From positions 9,948,956 through 10,012,955 of the forward strand of contig NC_051095.1 in the NCBI RefSeq assembly GCF_901709675.1: DNA of 64,000 nucleotides. The letters are read 5' to 3'. The notes below the pieces were generated by a model. It saw only the letters and a list, made by a program, of their open reading frames with translations, had not been told where the DNA came from and made no database searches. Below are positions 17,251-30,000 of this stretch, one piece after another; the stretch's first letter is position 1; the number at the start of each line of letters is the position of its first letter. The position numbers and the translations under genes are program-made. The stretch is from Syngnathus acus. Lineage: Eukaryota > Chordata > Actinopteri > Syngnathiformes > Syngnathidae.

Positions 17251-17360
17251 TTTGCAACACTATTGAACCGTTAGCCTATGCTAAGCTAGTTACACGGCGG
17301 CCGGCCGGTGTGACGGGAAGAGGGAAAGTTTTGGAAGTACTCCGGAAGTGGCAGATTTGG
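17251..17360 (-). promoter_or_regulatory. ppid promoter with ETS motif
   Basis: The sequence upstream of the ppid ATG is CpG-rich, with a GGCCGG cluster near 17300. CCGGAAGTG at 17342-17350 is a good ETS/GABP site, about 95 bp from the start codon. The region is squeezed between ppid and the spmip2 polyadenylation signal at 17409-17414. Confidence 0.5.
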
Positions 17361-17408
17361 TATGATCCATCAAAATAAGAGCTAGTCGGGTTTTCAGCCC
17401 ATCACAAC

Positions 17409-17414
17409 TTTATT
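17409..17414 (-). terminator. Probable spmip2 polyadenylation signal
   Basis: AATAAA on the minus strand, about 250 nt past the spmip2 stop. It leaves only about 160 bp to the ppid start codon. Confidence 0.5.
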
Positions 17415-17661
17415 TTGAAGGCGTCACACAATCGTGATGTGGTTGTACAGTATGGTATATGTACATACAGTATGATAACAATGTCCACAGAAATAGACAT
17501 GTTTCTATATACATAAGAAGTCCCCTCTGTCCTGAATTAACACTTTTATCATAAAATGAGCCATCAAACTGGGCCATGTGTCTCTATATTTTGGTGTTAA
17601 AGGAAAAGAACATTAGTAGTATTTAATTTTAATCATCCAGTGTCTGGTCCTGCTTGCCATT

Positions 17662-19189
17662 TTACTGCCAGTCTCTGTTTTGAGTTTTCTGCTTAGCGGT
17701 CATCTTCTCTCTGGCATCAGGAAAATAAAATAAAAATAAAAAAGATTAAATGGGATTTTACATGTTGAATTTAAAATATAAAATGAAAAATTTCTCTTTT
17801 ATATGGCCCGTTTGTATATGAATCTGGATATAAAAACAAAAGAAAAAATCAACAAAAACACTTAATGATTCTCAAACATGTTTCCATTCAATTGGCATGC
17901 TGTTGTTTTTCAAGCATTTTTTTATAAATGTGTTTTTCCTTATTTTCAGATTTCCATTAAACATGTTCAGATAGTGCTGTCTGATTTAATAATTTTCCTC
18001 ATTTTTAAATCTTTTCAAACCCTTGAGGATAAATACACAACAAAAATTCATCACGATATCCATTTTGACAGGCCATCAGCTCCACTTGACTGCAAAGAAG
18101 CTTCTGATTTATTGCTCCCAACCTCATTCAAAACTGCTAAATCTTAAAAATGACTCGATCTCGCTGAAGGAGGAAACATGGTTATCCGCTGCGGTATTCT
18201 TATCTGATGCTCTGCGCATGTGTGGATGCCAAAGTGTAGTGTTGCATTATGGATGAGTTGAGCTAACAACACAAGACACTCAACACTGCCATAGCATTTG
18301 GCATGCGTCATGTGATTCTGCACAGCCGTGGCCGAATAAACACACGGTCTTTGTTGACTTACGATTGCTGCAAAAACTTGTAGCTTGCTTGCTCCTCTAC
18401 TTCCATTCGTGTGATGCTTTTCTGAAAGAAAATTGATTTAAAAAAAATATATTTTACATTGACAGACTTAAAATTAAGCATGCCCCTCAAAAAAGAATTT
18501 AGCAACACGTGTAAACAAATAAAAATACTGTCAACTTGGTATAATTAATTTGAGTTATGTATTGTAATTAGTATTTAATTAATCATTTCTGAAGTTTTAC
18601 CCTAATTTGCAGGCCACTGCGTAGTGTGTTGTGGTTCAACATTGAATTGTACTGCCAGCACCAACCCACTTCGCCCACGTAGCCATTCTTGGGTAAAGGT
18701 GGGGGCGCATCCGGGGCTGCCCTCCACAGGTAAGACAGGTTGCTTGTGGCCCCAGGGGACAATGCGCCCACTCCCACATATGGGGACTGATTGAACCTCG
18801 GGCGGTAGTCACCGATACCATCCGGCCCTTAATGAGTATGTGAGGAAAAAAATACACCAATTAATACAAGTTACTTGAATGTCGTCAGGGTTCTTCTGAG
18901 CACAGCAGAAAAAAAATCAAGACTTAAAAAATGGTTGAATGTTTTGGGGGAAAAAATGCTGACAAATAACTGTTCATTCTTGAATGAACAAATTAGATCT
19001 AATAAATTAATACAGTCTAGGCAGCCAAAATGATTGAAGTTGTGTTAAATATCATCTTATGCTTTTATACTACTACTACTATACCACCATAACTACTTCT
19101 AATAAGATGGTTTTATTGAAGCTTAATGACAGCTCTGTCTTACCTGTAAAAATAATTCTTTGTCCTGCAGATTCTTTGCAGTTTTGCAT
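17662..19189 (-). CDS. spmip2: Sperm microtubule inner protein 2 (C4orf45 orthologue), 4 exons, 126 aa
   Basis: Known in mammals as a protein of the sperm axonemal doublet microtubule lumen. Minus-strand exons: 19189-19144, 18827-18601, 18421-18363, 17710-17662 (TAA). All four join in phase through GT-AG introns to give 126 residues. The start MQNCKESAGQ is the ATG just before the first donor. Recognisable blocks are IIFTGPDGIGDYRP, SPYVGVGALSPG, LSYLWRAAPD, YVGEVGWCWQYNSM and LRSGLQIR, which follow the order seen in mammalian C4orf45. The protein is shorter than human (about 186 aa) and stops soon after an RDWQ end, so the C-terminal region is reduced. Position between ppid and rapgef2 and the minus orientation match the human locus. 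Family assignment is from remembered sequence features, not a search. Confidence 0.85.
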
Positions 19190-20399
19190 GATGTCCTCCT
19201 CGGGACGTTTCTGTCAGGCGCAGGACTGGGCCCCGCTCCTCTGTGACCATGGGTCATGATCGGTTGGCATGGGAACCGAACTGCTGATGGCCTCATTTAC
19301 TTTGTGACGAGGGGAGGGAGGGCAGAACTTTGTCAAAATTAGTAAACGTAATAAAGCACCATTGATGACCAGTAAATGACGTATAAATACACAATTATCT
19401 TCAAAGTGCATTTTTAAACGATTAAACAACAAGAGGCGCGTGTTTACTTGATCACAGAACACAGAAATAAATATAAAACTATCATTTGTTCCATATCTTG
19501 CCACTAGATTGAGCTAAAGCATCGTTTTTCCTACTTAGAGCCGCACCCCTCTTCTGTCTTGCTACATGGACTCGTCTATGGGCCTCCCCGTGACACTCAT
19601 CTGTGTGAGGTTGGCAGAAAGATCGCCGTCTGCCAAACGGGAAGTTACCGGAGGTTTCTTTCAAAGTAAATTATATAAACCCAACGTTGACTCCACGAAT
19701 AGAAATGATATAACTGTAATATTAAAAATTATAGCAGTAATTTCCCATCTTTCTGTAACAGAGTCGATCCGAGGCACAATATAAGTATGCATTAGTTACA
19801 TCATTATTGAAGTACAGTAGACATCACGTAAGGTTCTTGAAGTACAAAACTTCCTTGACTTCTACATAGTTCCAAAATAATTCTCTGTTCTTGAACACTA
19901 TAAACATATTATCTATTTGGAAGATGAATAATAATACTTGTACTATGTACTTGTATGTATTAATGTAAGACTTAATAATACGCGTAGTACTGGTAGTTTA
20001 TATTGTAAAGTTGTTACCGGAATGGCTCGAAATGTTATCTCACGCTTTGACGCGGCCGCAATCAGTCAGGGTTCCACACGTGTAAAGTCAGCGGTAAGAC
20101 GACGACCAACGTACCCCAAGACGGAAAATGACGAAAGTTTCCTTCAGAGTAAAAGAAAAAAAGGCCAAAACGTTCCATGTTACCGAGTTAAAAATCCTCC
20201 ACATGTGGTTAAAATAACGACATTTGGTGTATTTAAAAACCAGCATGATGTATTTGCATCTTATTATTCTTGTGAGCTCAAACACGTACCTCCCGCTAAG
20301 TTTATTTCGAAAATACGTGCAGGAACAAGTCACGGTGTTTGACTTCTTTCTTGCTGCCGCTGCCACCATTCAGTCACCATGGTGGCATATAACAGATCA
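19190..20399. other. spmip2-rapgef2 divergent intergenic region
   Basis: About 1.2 kb between the divergently read genes. It holds an imperfect X-box-like palindrome at 19263-19276 and an open frame at 20022-20342 with no recognised domain. Otherwise AT-rich and without recognised elements. Confidence 0.6.
19263..19276. promoter_or_regulatory. X-box-like imperfect palindrome upstream of spmip2
   Basis: GTTGGCATGGGAAC lies 74 bp upstream of the spmip2 start codon and differs from the RFX X-box consensus (GTTRCCNNGGYAAC) at two positions. RFX factors drive many ciliary and axonemal genes from sites this close to the start, so the placement is suggestive only. Confidence 0.3.
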
Positions 20400-20945
20400 G
20401 CACAGTGGGAGCGGCGGTGGAGCTAACGCGCACCGCACTTTTCTGAGAGTCCGTAAGCGGAGCACCATGTTTCGTCCGTGAGTGGCTTGGCCTCTTAAGA
20501 AAAATAGAGGGGGAAAAATGGGCACCGCGTTATTGTCGGCGGGTTAGTCTTTCTGGCCCCACTCCCCCTCCTTTTTTGTCTTTTTTTTTTTTGTAGCAAC
20601 GAGCAGAATGGCGGTGAACAGTACATAAAAGGGGAGGCGAGCTTAGTCGAGAGCAAGTTTGGCGATTCTCGGTTGTCGCTCGGTCCAGTACCGGGCTGAA
20701 GCCAGGAGTCCACGCCGAGGGGATAGTGTTTGTACCGGGGGTTTAAGCAGGGTCCTTGGGCCTGGGGCTCCGGGGCACTCCCAAAGCCTCCAGCCCCACT
20801 CGTCTCTTCGGGCAGACGGCCAAGTGGCTCTCGGATCCTGGAGGAAGAGGTGGAGGCCTTTCTTTATCTTTCTGCCCCTCCCGTCTTTTTGGAGCTAAAT
20901 TAACATTTTGAACAGGATTAAATCGCACCGTCCCCTTCCAAGACG
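20400..20945 (+). promoter_or_regulatory. rapgef2 upstream promoter and 5' leader (CpG-rich)
   Basis: GC content and CpG density rise through this stretch. A TATA-like TACATAAAAGG lies at 20622-20632. AATGGCG at 20607-20613 and again at the start codon resembles the YY1 core. A possible small intron (donor at 20478, acceptor ending 20596 after a long T run) would create an upstream reading frame. The transcription start cannot be fixed from sequence. Confidence 0.5.
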
Positions 20946-21020
20946 ATGAAAATGGCGTCCTATGTGGATAACAGCTTTCGGGAAGCGGTGATGATGAACC
21001 CGGCGGACAGAACGCAACAG
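20946..21020 (+). CDS. rapgef2: rapgef2 upstream first coding exon
   Basis: 75 nt, 25 codons, ends in phase 0. Two ATGs lie three nucleotides apart (MKMASYVDNSF); the second matches the mammalian start MASYVDNSF. The donor gtttga is weak beyond GT. Confidence 0.92.
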
Positions 21021-24000
21021 GTTTGACCTTTTATCATTTTACGAAGCACCAGTTAAAACACACAAAGTATTTCATGTTGGCTTTTAAGTGTTTATGTTTC
21101 GGGTCGCGCATGGTTCCATGCCGCTTAAGCCGCCTATCAGGAGAGATAATCGGCCAATGCTTAGCATAGCAAGACGTGCAACTCTCTTGCAATAACAATA
21201 AAATGTCTTCAAGGTAACATTTTAAATGCTAATTCTGTGCGAACAAGATCGCTCATTTGATAACATTGGCCTCTTTTGCTGGGATATTATCTTTCAATGC
21301 CGGTTTCCTACCCCCTGGTTTGATACCATTGAAACTTTGCTTCCACAATAAGAAAGGATATTATGATGATGCAACCAGGTGCAGAAAGTGTTTTGGAACC
21401 CTGGTTCACAGTTTATGTTCGATTCTAGGCTCTGGCATACTTTCGTGGAGTTTAGTATGATACCAGTTAACCGGTCCCACATTACTATAAAGTTCATTGG
21501 GGCCTCAATTCTCTATAGGTGTGAGACGGAATCCTATTTGAATCTATTTCGAAAACAAGACAAGTCCTATGGCTCGATTCAACCATTGCAGATTACAGAC
21601 ATACAGGAAAGGGAATTGATTTTGTCGTTTGCAAGCTCACTGGTACGGCTGTTTCTCCCTGAAAAGATGGAACAGATTAATTGGTGTTGTGTCCGTCAAA
21701 ATTGATACATATGCCAGAAATAGATGCCATGACTGAAAACAAATTGCCACAAACAAATAAAAAAATAAAATATTAGAAAAAATATAAAATTATTCAACAA
21801 ATTGAAATTCAAATTGAACAAATCAAAACAAGATAGAATTAAACACAAGACAATATGACAGCGTACCTGAAGAACACAATTGCCAATTATATATGTAAAA
21901 TCGGCAATTGGTGCACAATAATACTACCACTGATGTCATCACCGTGCATTTGAATTGGGGAAGTACTAAACAAGCTTGAACATGTTTCCAAATGTTATGT
22001 TTTTGCTTAAAAAAAATAAATCTCATTTTGTGCAGGTGAATGGTTTTTCATTAGACAGCGACTATCCCCTCACACGTGCGTCAGTTCTTCCTTTCCGCAC
22101 GAGTGCCGCTTGCACTGCAAATGGATGTTGCTTTTGCACACAATAGACGATCAATACGCCACCGCTTGACGCAGCGGGAAGCAGCTGCTGGCGGCAAAGC
22201 ATTCAGAAGCAACAGTGCCGGCTTGTAAGCTAAACCAAGCTTTGCCGCACCGCGTTATGTCATGTCTGCTATAATTGCTAAGAAGGCCCTTGTGGTTGCT
22301 TCGTTTGGACAGCTGTAGTCAACAGAATTTTTATTTTGGTCACTCAATTAGGACTGGATGCAAGTTTTTACCAAACATTATTGGGTTAATTCATCTTGAA
22401 ATGATCAGACACTACATTACACTTCATGTAATGAGCTTTTGTTCCCTAGCTAATCAAGTCAAGATTTTCAATTGAATGCTAATCTTTCGTAGTGTTGTTT
22501 GAATCTCACACTAAAAAAGGAGGTGTGCGCTCACATACGGAAAGTGTTATTCTCACTTCTCTTTCCACCGTTAGTGGAGCCGAAGTGGCACACCTTTGCC
22601 TCCCCCATGAATAGAAACACCTATCCGACTGTTGGAGCCACCGTGCCGCGCTAGCCGTGTTATCCTTAAGGTGTTGACGACATCCGTTTGGCGGGATTAG
22701 TAAATCGTCAGAAGGCTCAAGACTGTCCCCAGTTGACCCTCGGTCTCGCACCGGTGATGAACTGAAAAACGGATTCCGTGTTAAAGGCAACGGCGAATAA
22801 ATATATCTGTCGGCTTCAAGTGTAACTTTATCAAAGCTTTTACTAGGTCACTGTTGTGTGTAAAAGGTATGTCAATCTCCTGGCTTCTAAGCTTGATTGT
22901 TTTGTTGTCTTTGTGAAAGGCTATTGTGTAACGTCAGGAACAGTGTGTGAAGTTGAGCACCTGTTCCGTTGCGATTCTGGCTGCCGCCTGCATATTTTTT
23001 TAGAATCAAGACAGCTTCACACCATCATTTGTTTAATTGGTGGGATTCAAGATGACTCGTACATCTCCCGGGCGTCCGGGGTTCTATTGTTGTGCGGAAG
23101 GAAGTAGCTACGAAATGGAGTCAACCCCAGTCACTGGGTTCTCCCGCCCGCCTTTGTGAAATTATCTTGTTTGATGGGTTCTGTTCAAATGGCAAAGGCA
23201 AATAAATGTCAAAGGGCATGCCTGGTGGCTCCAATCCCGCAGAAACTGTCAAAGGGTTAGAGAGTCTTTAAGATGCAGACAGTCTGTCCTGAAGCTTACC
23301 TTGACCTGTCACCTCTCACGTCTGGTCGTCTTCAGCCAGGTGGCCAAAGCTAAAGGCCGCAAGTGGGGTAATCTGCCGAGGAGGCCGCATTCTAGCAATA
23401 CTCGACTAGCATCCCAACAGCAATAATTGATACAAAAAAAAAAAAAAGCAACAGCAAGTGGTCGCTGCAGGTTGTAAAAGGATTTAGGGTAACTTGGAAA
23501 AGTGTCAGGATGCGTATGGAACTCAAACAGGATGAAGTGCTGCTAAATAGAACAACCTTTCCTCCATTTCCCCCCCCCCCCCCCCCCTGAAGTTGGGTGT
23601 GGGTTTGTTCCTTCCTTCCTTGTCCGGTTTGGCAGCAGCCTCAAGATTTGAAGGAGTCTAATCCCGCCCAGGCGACAATGGACTTTTCTAATTCGCCAAA
23701 CTTCTAGCGGGTCTTGGAGTGATGTCACATTCTTCTTCTTTTTGGAACTGTACTGCATCTGCATGCCACGGCCGTTGCGCTGATGTATTCCCGCCTTGTT
23801 TAAATCTGGGGGGGGGGGGGGGGGGGGTTGATACTTTTAGACGATTTTTGTATAAAAATGTTATGCATGCTCATCCGGGGTCGTCGTATGCTCGTCAAAC
23901 ATCACCCGAGGCCACGTAAACACGATTATTCAATTAAAATGATTGATTTTGCAGTTTGCGAGGATTGCTTTGCGGAAATGTCAAATGTGTTCACCAGTGT

Positions 24001-27000
24001 GACCAGGTCCCACATTTACCCTGTCTGCAGCTTCTCAAACACCAGCGTTCCTTTGTGCTCAAAAGTCCACACGCGACTAGACAAATACACACACTAGTTT
24101 ATGTTTAAACTGGGGTTGAGGCGAACAATGCATCAACTGTAGCACAGAACCCTTAAAAAAAGCTCTTGAACGCGAGTTCGTTTTTGAAATTCGTTTGAAC
24201 CTTCAAGCTGGTTGCGGTCGTATGTTTCAATTTCAACAAATGAGTCTTACAAATTCTCCTTTTGGCTTGTTTTATGCCAATCATCAGTTCCTGGTGACAG
24301 CGCTCGCAAAACATGCAAGCAACGTGATCATCTGTTCAACATGTGGGCCTCGCGCTGCAAGCCAGTCCAGCGAGACTCCTGAAAAATGTGCTCATGAGCT
24401 CATCGTTTGTCCTCGCGGGCGATTGCTAACGTCACGATGAAGTGATTTTCAAATGCGTCTCTTGAGACTGCTTGCTCCAATCCTGCGAGTGGATGCTCAA
24501 CGGATTCCCTGAGTTATGCGAGCGTTGCATATTTGTCGGAGTAGGTGATGAAACTTGTGATTTACACTCCCAGTGAAATGTTACTTCAGGAATGCGTCGT
24601 GCCGACACACTTTTGATGTCATTCTTGGCTGCTGCTTCAAGTCTTAGTTTCTCCTTGAACTGTGTGACTTTTCAAGTCTTATTCCTAGTTGGCCAACTTT
24701 CTTTTGAATTGGGGATGATTTGGTAGTCTCTTTACTGTTGTATAGTGTACTCTGTAAACTTTGTTGACAGGACTGTGTATGACATTGTGACTTTGTTAGT
24801 TGTATTTAGCAGTTAAGCATAGCATTAAATATGGCAGAAAACTCTCAACAAATTTACAAGGGGGAGCAGTATATTAATTAAGTAATATTAATTAATTTGT
24901 GTTAACGTTGTACATTTTAACACAGTTGGCTGAATAGTCGTCTTCTTGATTTGTTTTGCCAGTTGGTAACAATTTGAAACATGCAGAGTACGCTATTTAA
25001 ATGAGAGGTCACGATCACAGCAAAGCTTTTTATTGGCCCAAAGCTAAGGTAGGGAGATGTCATTGATTTATGTACTTTTCGAAACGCTGTGAAATAACAT
25101 TGCAAAATATTGTGCTTACCCACCAATTATGGCTTTCTGACCCCAATTTGAGAAAAGCTGACCAACAGGATTTGGAACAGTAACACTTTGGAGTTAACAA
25201 ACAACTCATTTAAAACTGCAACAGCCTGATTTTTTTGTAAGGAAACATTTTCATTGTTCTCCACGCAGTGCTTTAATGTCCCAGCCTCAAACGGAGGAGG
25301 GACTTTGTAACCTCTCGGGTTATGTATATGTAGGTCAAACAGCCTCGATTGGTGTGCGTCGCCTTCTTCTCGTGTGATTATTTTCACCCTCAACCTTGTG
25401 CTGGTATGTAGATTTGAATGCTAGCGTTCAGTTATCTTGTCACCGTCAGGGTCACACTGTGTTTTTGTTTCTACCCCACTCAATAACACACACGCACCCA
25501 CATACTAGTTTCATACGCCAGTTGCTTTTGTTCGCATTCCTTGTGATATTTATAAAGTAGGAAGAAAAACAGCTCGGCCGTCGGAGGCGCCATAAATTCC
25601 ATTGGCCTTCATGGCGGAAAGTGGCAGCCGAAGCTCCGTTCGCGACCACGGAGGGGGAACCGCAATCTTTGCATACTTAGCCCAAAGACCCGCCAAGCCA
25701 CCGAGGATAAACCCTTTGTGACGTTTGGTGTTTACACGGACGCGATTGAGTTACACTGTGAGGCTCGTCACGAAAGTAGGGGCAGCTCTTATTTGACGTT
25801 TTGGGAAGGTCGCCGTTCGGAGAAATTAAGCAGATGGAAACAAAACATTTCACTCATGTAATAGGCATGGAAACAAGTTCAGAACATTGCATAATATCAA
25901 TTATCTGAATTGATTAGTAATTAAAGGCTCACAATTGACATTCAGAAAGACTGGCTAATGGTTAGCCAGTTCATAGCCAGCCGCTAACTTAAGCCATCAG
26001 CCGAGTCCACTTTCAGTCACTAGGCCAGGCCACACACAATCCAAGTGACGCAATATTACAATGTGTTGAACATGAGCCTAGTAGTTTGGTACCTAAATGA
26101 CAGTTAGGCACACCACAGTCTGTAGATTGAGCCGACAGCATGAAATTGAACTAGATCAGGATTTTCCGCTCTAAATTCTACCACAGCAAACTGGACCGCT
26201 TTATGGAATGTCAATGAGGTCTATAGGCTAGTATGTATATTGTTGGACAGAGGCTGGTCACGTCAAGTCTACCGAAAGAAAAATATGCTACCTAAACATT
26301 GGGTCAAGATCGACTGCAGTTTTTGATTGCTGGACACAAAAAAAAATGGTAACAGCTACCACCATCCCAGTGTGGATCAAGATATTCCTCTTTTAACGCT
26401 TAGATAAAATGTTGTCAATGGCGAGTTAGCCGTAATTTAGCTTCAGGCTTGCACTTCGCCGCATAATCTGCAGTATAATCTGCCTCTTGGCGAACCGCTC
26501 AGACATGACGCGCATCAGATGGCGAGCTGATTAATTTAGTGTGATTAGAGGTCCCTAAATCCCAGAATGTGGCTCCGGCACGCCTCTAATGCTTGTTTAC
26601 AGCGCTGCTCACAACGGAGAGACACAAATTAGGTCGATAGGGCTGCAATGTTGGTATCAGTGGGTTGTATCAATTTATTTAGTTTTGATTGAATCAACGC
26701 ATAGTAGCAGTTTTAAAAATTATTCTGACATCCAATGAGGACCCTTATGCCACAGTACAGCCATATTGACACAAACCGTATGGAATTATAATTAAATACT
26801 GCAAATCAATTCCAGTATTTGATTATCTATATTCCCATCTGGATTCGTTCAACACTAAAACATGAATGTCTTGTTTTTCTTTTCTTCAAGTCGATGTAGA
26901 TTGTGTAAAAAATTGACGTAGATAATGTAAAAAGATGGTGCAGATCATGTAAAAAAAAAAAGTGGACGTAGATTTTAATCACGTAAAAGGTGGATGTCGG

Positions 27001-30000
27001 AAAAAAATCTGTAGATTACAGAGAAAGGGGAAGTAGGCATTACTCAACATTATTCTTGATGGATCGTATTTGTCGGAAGTGACTCACTGTTCAGTAAATA
27101 ATTGCCTTCTTTGTGTGGAGATGCTCGGCCATTTAAATGAAAGAAATAAGTGTCGAGTCATGCTAGCCAGATGATGACTCGTGTCATGCACCCAAAACCA
27201 GGCGGCAGGATCCCAAAACCAGCTGCTTTTATTCACGCTATAAGAAAAAAGTTTTCAAAAAAGCTGTTGTCTCCTTGTAAGAGAAATTGTGTTTGTTCCA
27301 CTTCCTGCGTGTTCAGTGGCGCAGATTGCTTGTCGAGATTTGTCGCGTCGAAACTTTATCTAGGTAATTGATCCTTCGGGGTTTGCTTGGTCACGTTTTT
27401 TTGTACGCTGTAGTCTTCCATTGCCCAAAAAGGAAAATGGACAATCACTCAACGTGACCGGATTCTTCCTGCTTGTTGGGAAGACTTGGCATCACGAAGG
27501 CTATTTCCACATGCGTACTGGCATTTTCCTAGCTCTGGGTTAAAAAGGATCCAGGTCCACTAGTGTCATGGTACATGTATTTGTATCTAGAAGTTCCCAA
27601 TAGTTTAACTGCGTTGCACTCGAGCCATACACCTACTTGGTGAATAAATGCAGTGCAGCAGTTTTGGAACGTGTAAAAAGCTCAAACGCTGGGACCCAAA
27701 GATTTTTGGGTTTAGAATGGAATGCTTTTTATTCCTATTCACAACCAGGAACGTTTCTAAATGTTCACCTCTTTTGGCAGTTCGTGTGATTTTCTTCTTT
27801 GTTATGCGCAATTGACGCGGTTTTCCGGTTGTGACTGCTCGAATTAACATTTGCCTTGATTGACCCTACGTTCTCCCATCTGGCTGCACGTTTCCTCCTC
27901 ACTTAACCTGTTCCCGCTGCCTCTAACCCCGTCTCATTAATCATACCGATCTCCATTTGGATGCATGCAAGTGTACACTGGGCAGAACAAAGAAGTATCG
28001 AAAAGAGGCTTGCATAACACCACATTAGCACTTCTCTTTCGAGGGCTTGTGTAATATACTTGAGGAAGTGTGTGCTTTTCCTCTGCCTTTCAATCATTAG
28101 GTTGAGGTTCTGTGTGGAAGGGAAAAGAATCTCGTGCTAATCTGAAAACAACATGATGTATTATGCAAGTTATCCGTTCATATTGTATACAACTCGCAAT
28201 ACATACTAGGGATGCACCGAAAATTCGGCCACCGAAAATTTTCGGCCGAAAATGACCCAAAAGTGCATTTTCGGTTTTTGGCCGAAAGACCTAAATCACC
28301 GAAACAACACGGCCGAAACTTGTGATGACGTGAGCAAACAGCGCAGCCAGCACGCGGGAAAACGGGATAAGAGCCAGCATGTCTGCGGTGTGGACTGATT
28401 TCACTCTCTCAGAGAAAGACCCACGGATAGCGATTTGCAAAACATGCAATGCTGAAATTTCAAGAGGGGGTGCATCTGCAAAAGGTTTCTCCACGTCGGG
28501 TTTAATTCATCACCTGAAATCCAAACATCCCGATCGCCATTCTGAATATGAGAAGAAGGCGACACAGAAAAGGAAACTGACACCGAGCACGCCCACTCCG
28601 TCCGTTTGAAAAGGCAAGAAAGTTTGTGCATCCACAATTCTTGGTGGATTTGTTGTTGATAAAGGCTATGGTAACCATTGTTTTGATACACTTTTATGTT
28701 GTACACACAGAACAAAATTTAAAAGGCACTTGACTTATGCACTTTGTGTTTTTATAAGAGAACATATTTAATTTTACAGTCTTTCAGCAGGCCAGTCAGT
28801 TATAAGCCTGTAAATTATTATTTAATGTACACATGAGTGGGGTCAAGTTAAACATTTTATTTTTATTTTATTTTTGAATTTTAATTTATATTGTGCATTG
28901 TTGTAATGTCAGTGCTAGATAAATATTTTCATACTTTTGTAACTGGTTTATTGCAATGCCTTGATTTTAGTGAGGTTAGTACACATGTAGCCATAAATGC
29001 TGTGGTTCTAATAACTGACATAATCATTTCTTTCGGTGTTTCGGTTTTCGGCCTTGGTTTCCTCAAATTTGGTTTTCGGTTTCGGCCAAGAATTTTTATT
29101 TCGGTGCATCCCTAATACATACACAGTTGATTTTCTCAACTGTAGACAGCCGGAGGCGTTACAATTGGGATCAAGCGGACACATTGCACTCCTTGTGTCA
29201 ATGTTGCCCATTTGGTTATCAACGGTGTTCAAATGTAGTCAAACATATCAGTAATGTGTGAACGACAGTGTTTATAAAGTGAGTTATGTACGGATGAGGG
29301 GAAAAGGAAGGCAGGCGCATTAGCGGCAACGCGGTCTCTGGAATGCTTTGCAGCCGTGCGCTAAATGGCCAGCCCAAATGCGACTGAAATTGGAGGCAAA
29401 GATGCGTTGAGTGCGACGCGCACCCGACACAATGACGCCCTGTTACAGCCAGCTTCTGCCCGTCAAAAGCACTTAAGGTCACGCCAATTACACGGCAGCT
29501 ATGCCAGGAATAATAGTGTTTACCCTGAAAATGTATCAGCTGCGACCACTTCGCTCGAATAAAGCCACAAAATGAATATACTGTACGGGGTTAGCATTCG
29601 GGAGTCGCAGCAGATTGGCTGATTAATTTGATCAATTACTTCAAGTTCATTTGCCAGGGCGGTTTAGTTTCGAGAAATCGCAAATCCCAGGATGAAAAAC
29701 ACACAAATCTCGGTTTGATAAATGTCATTGGCCTTTTCTTTTTTTCCCCGTATCCAAAAAATTGGAAATATGATCCTATTTAGTTTTAGAGCCTGTCACC
29801 CAGTATTGTTGTTGCAGATGCATGTATTGCAGGACGTATTGGTGCACCAACAAATCAAATGTAGCATTCAATTTGGAAAGGAACGACGTTGCCATATGAA
29901 GTCCAGCTAATTGATGGCAATGGCCCCACCATCCCCCTGCGATCCTTTTGTGCAACATCCTGAGGATGTAGCCTCAGACCCCTCGCCCGTCCGCGGCCCA

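Noticed and set aside
20022-20342. 106-codon open frame from the first true ATG in the spmip2-rapgef2 gap
   Set aside because: No recognisable domain, unusual composition and no splice or promoter context; such a length is expected by chance in this much sequence.
25951-25969. Perfect small hairpin CTGGCTAA-TGG-TTAGCCAG
   Set aside because: An 8-bp stem is expected by chance in 64 kb and nothing around it suggests a structured RNA.
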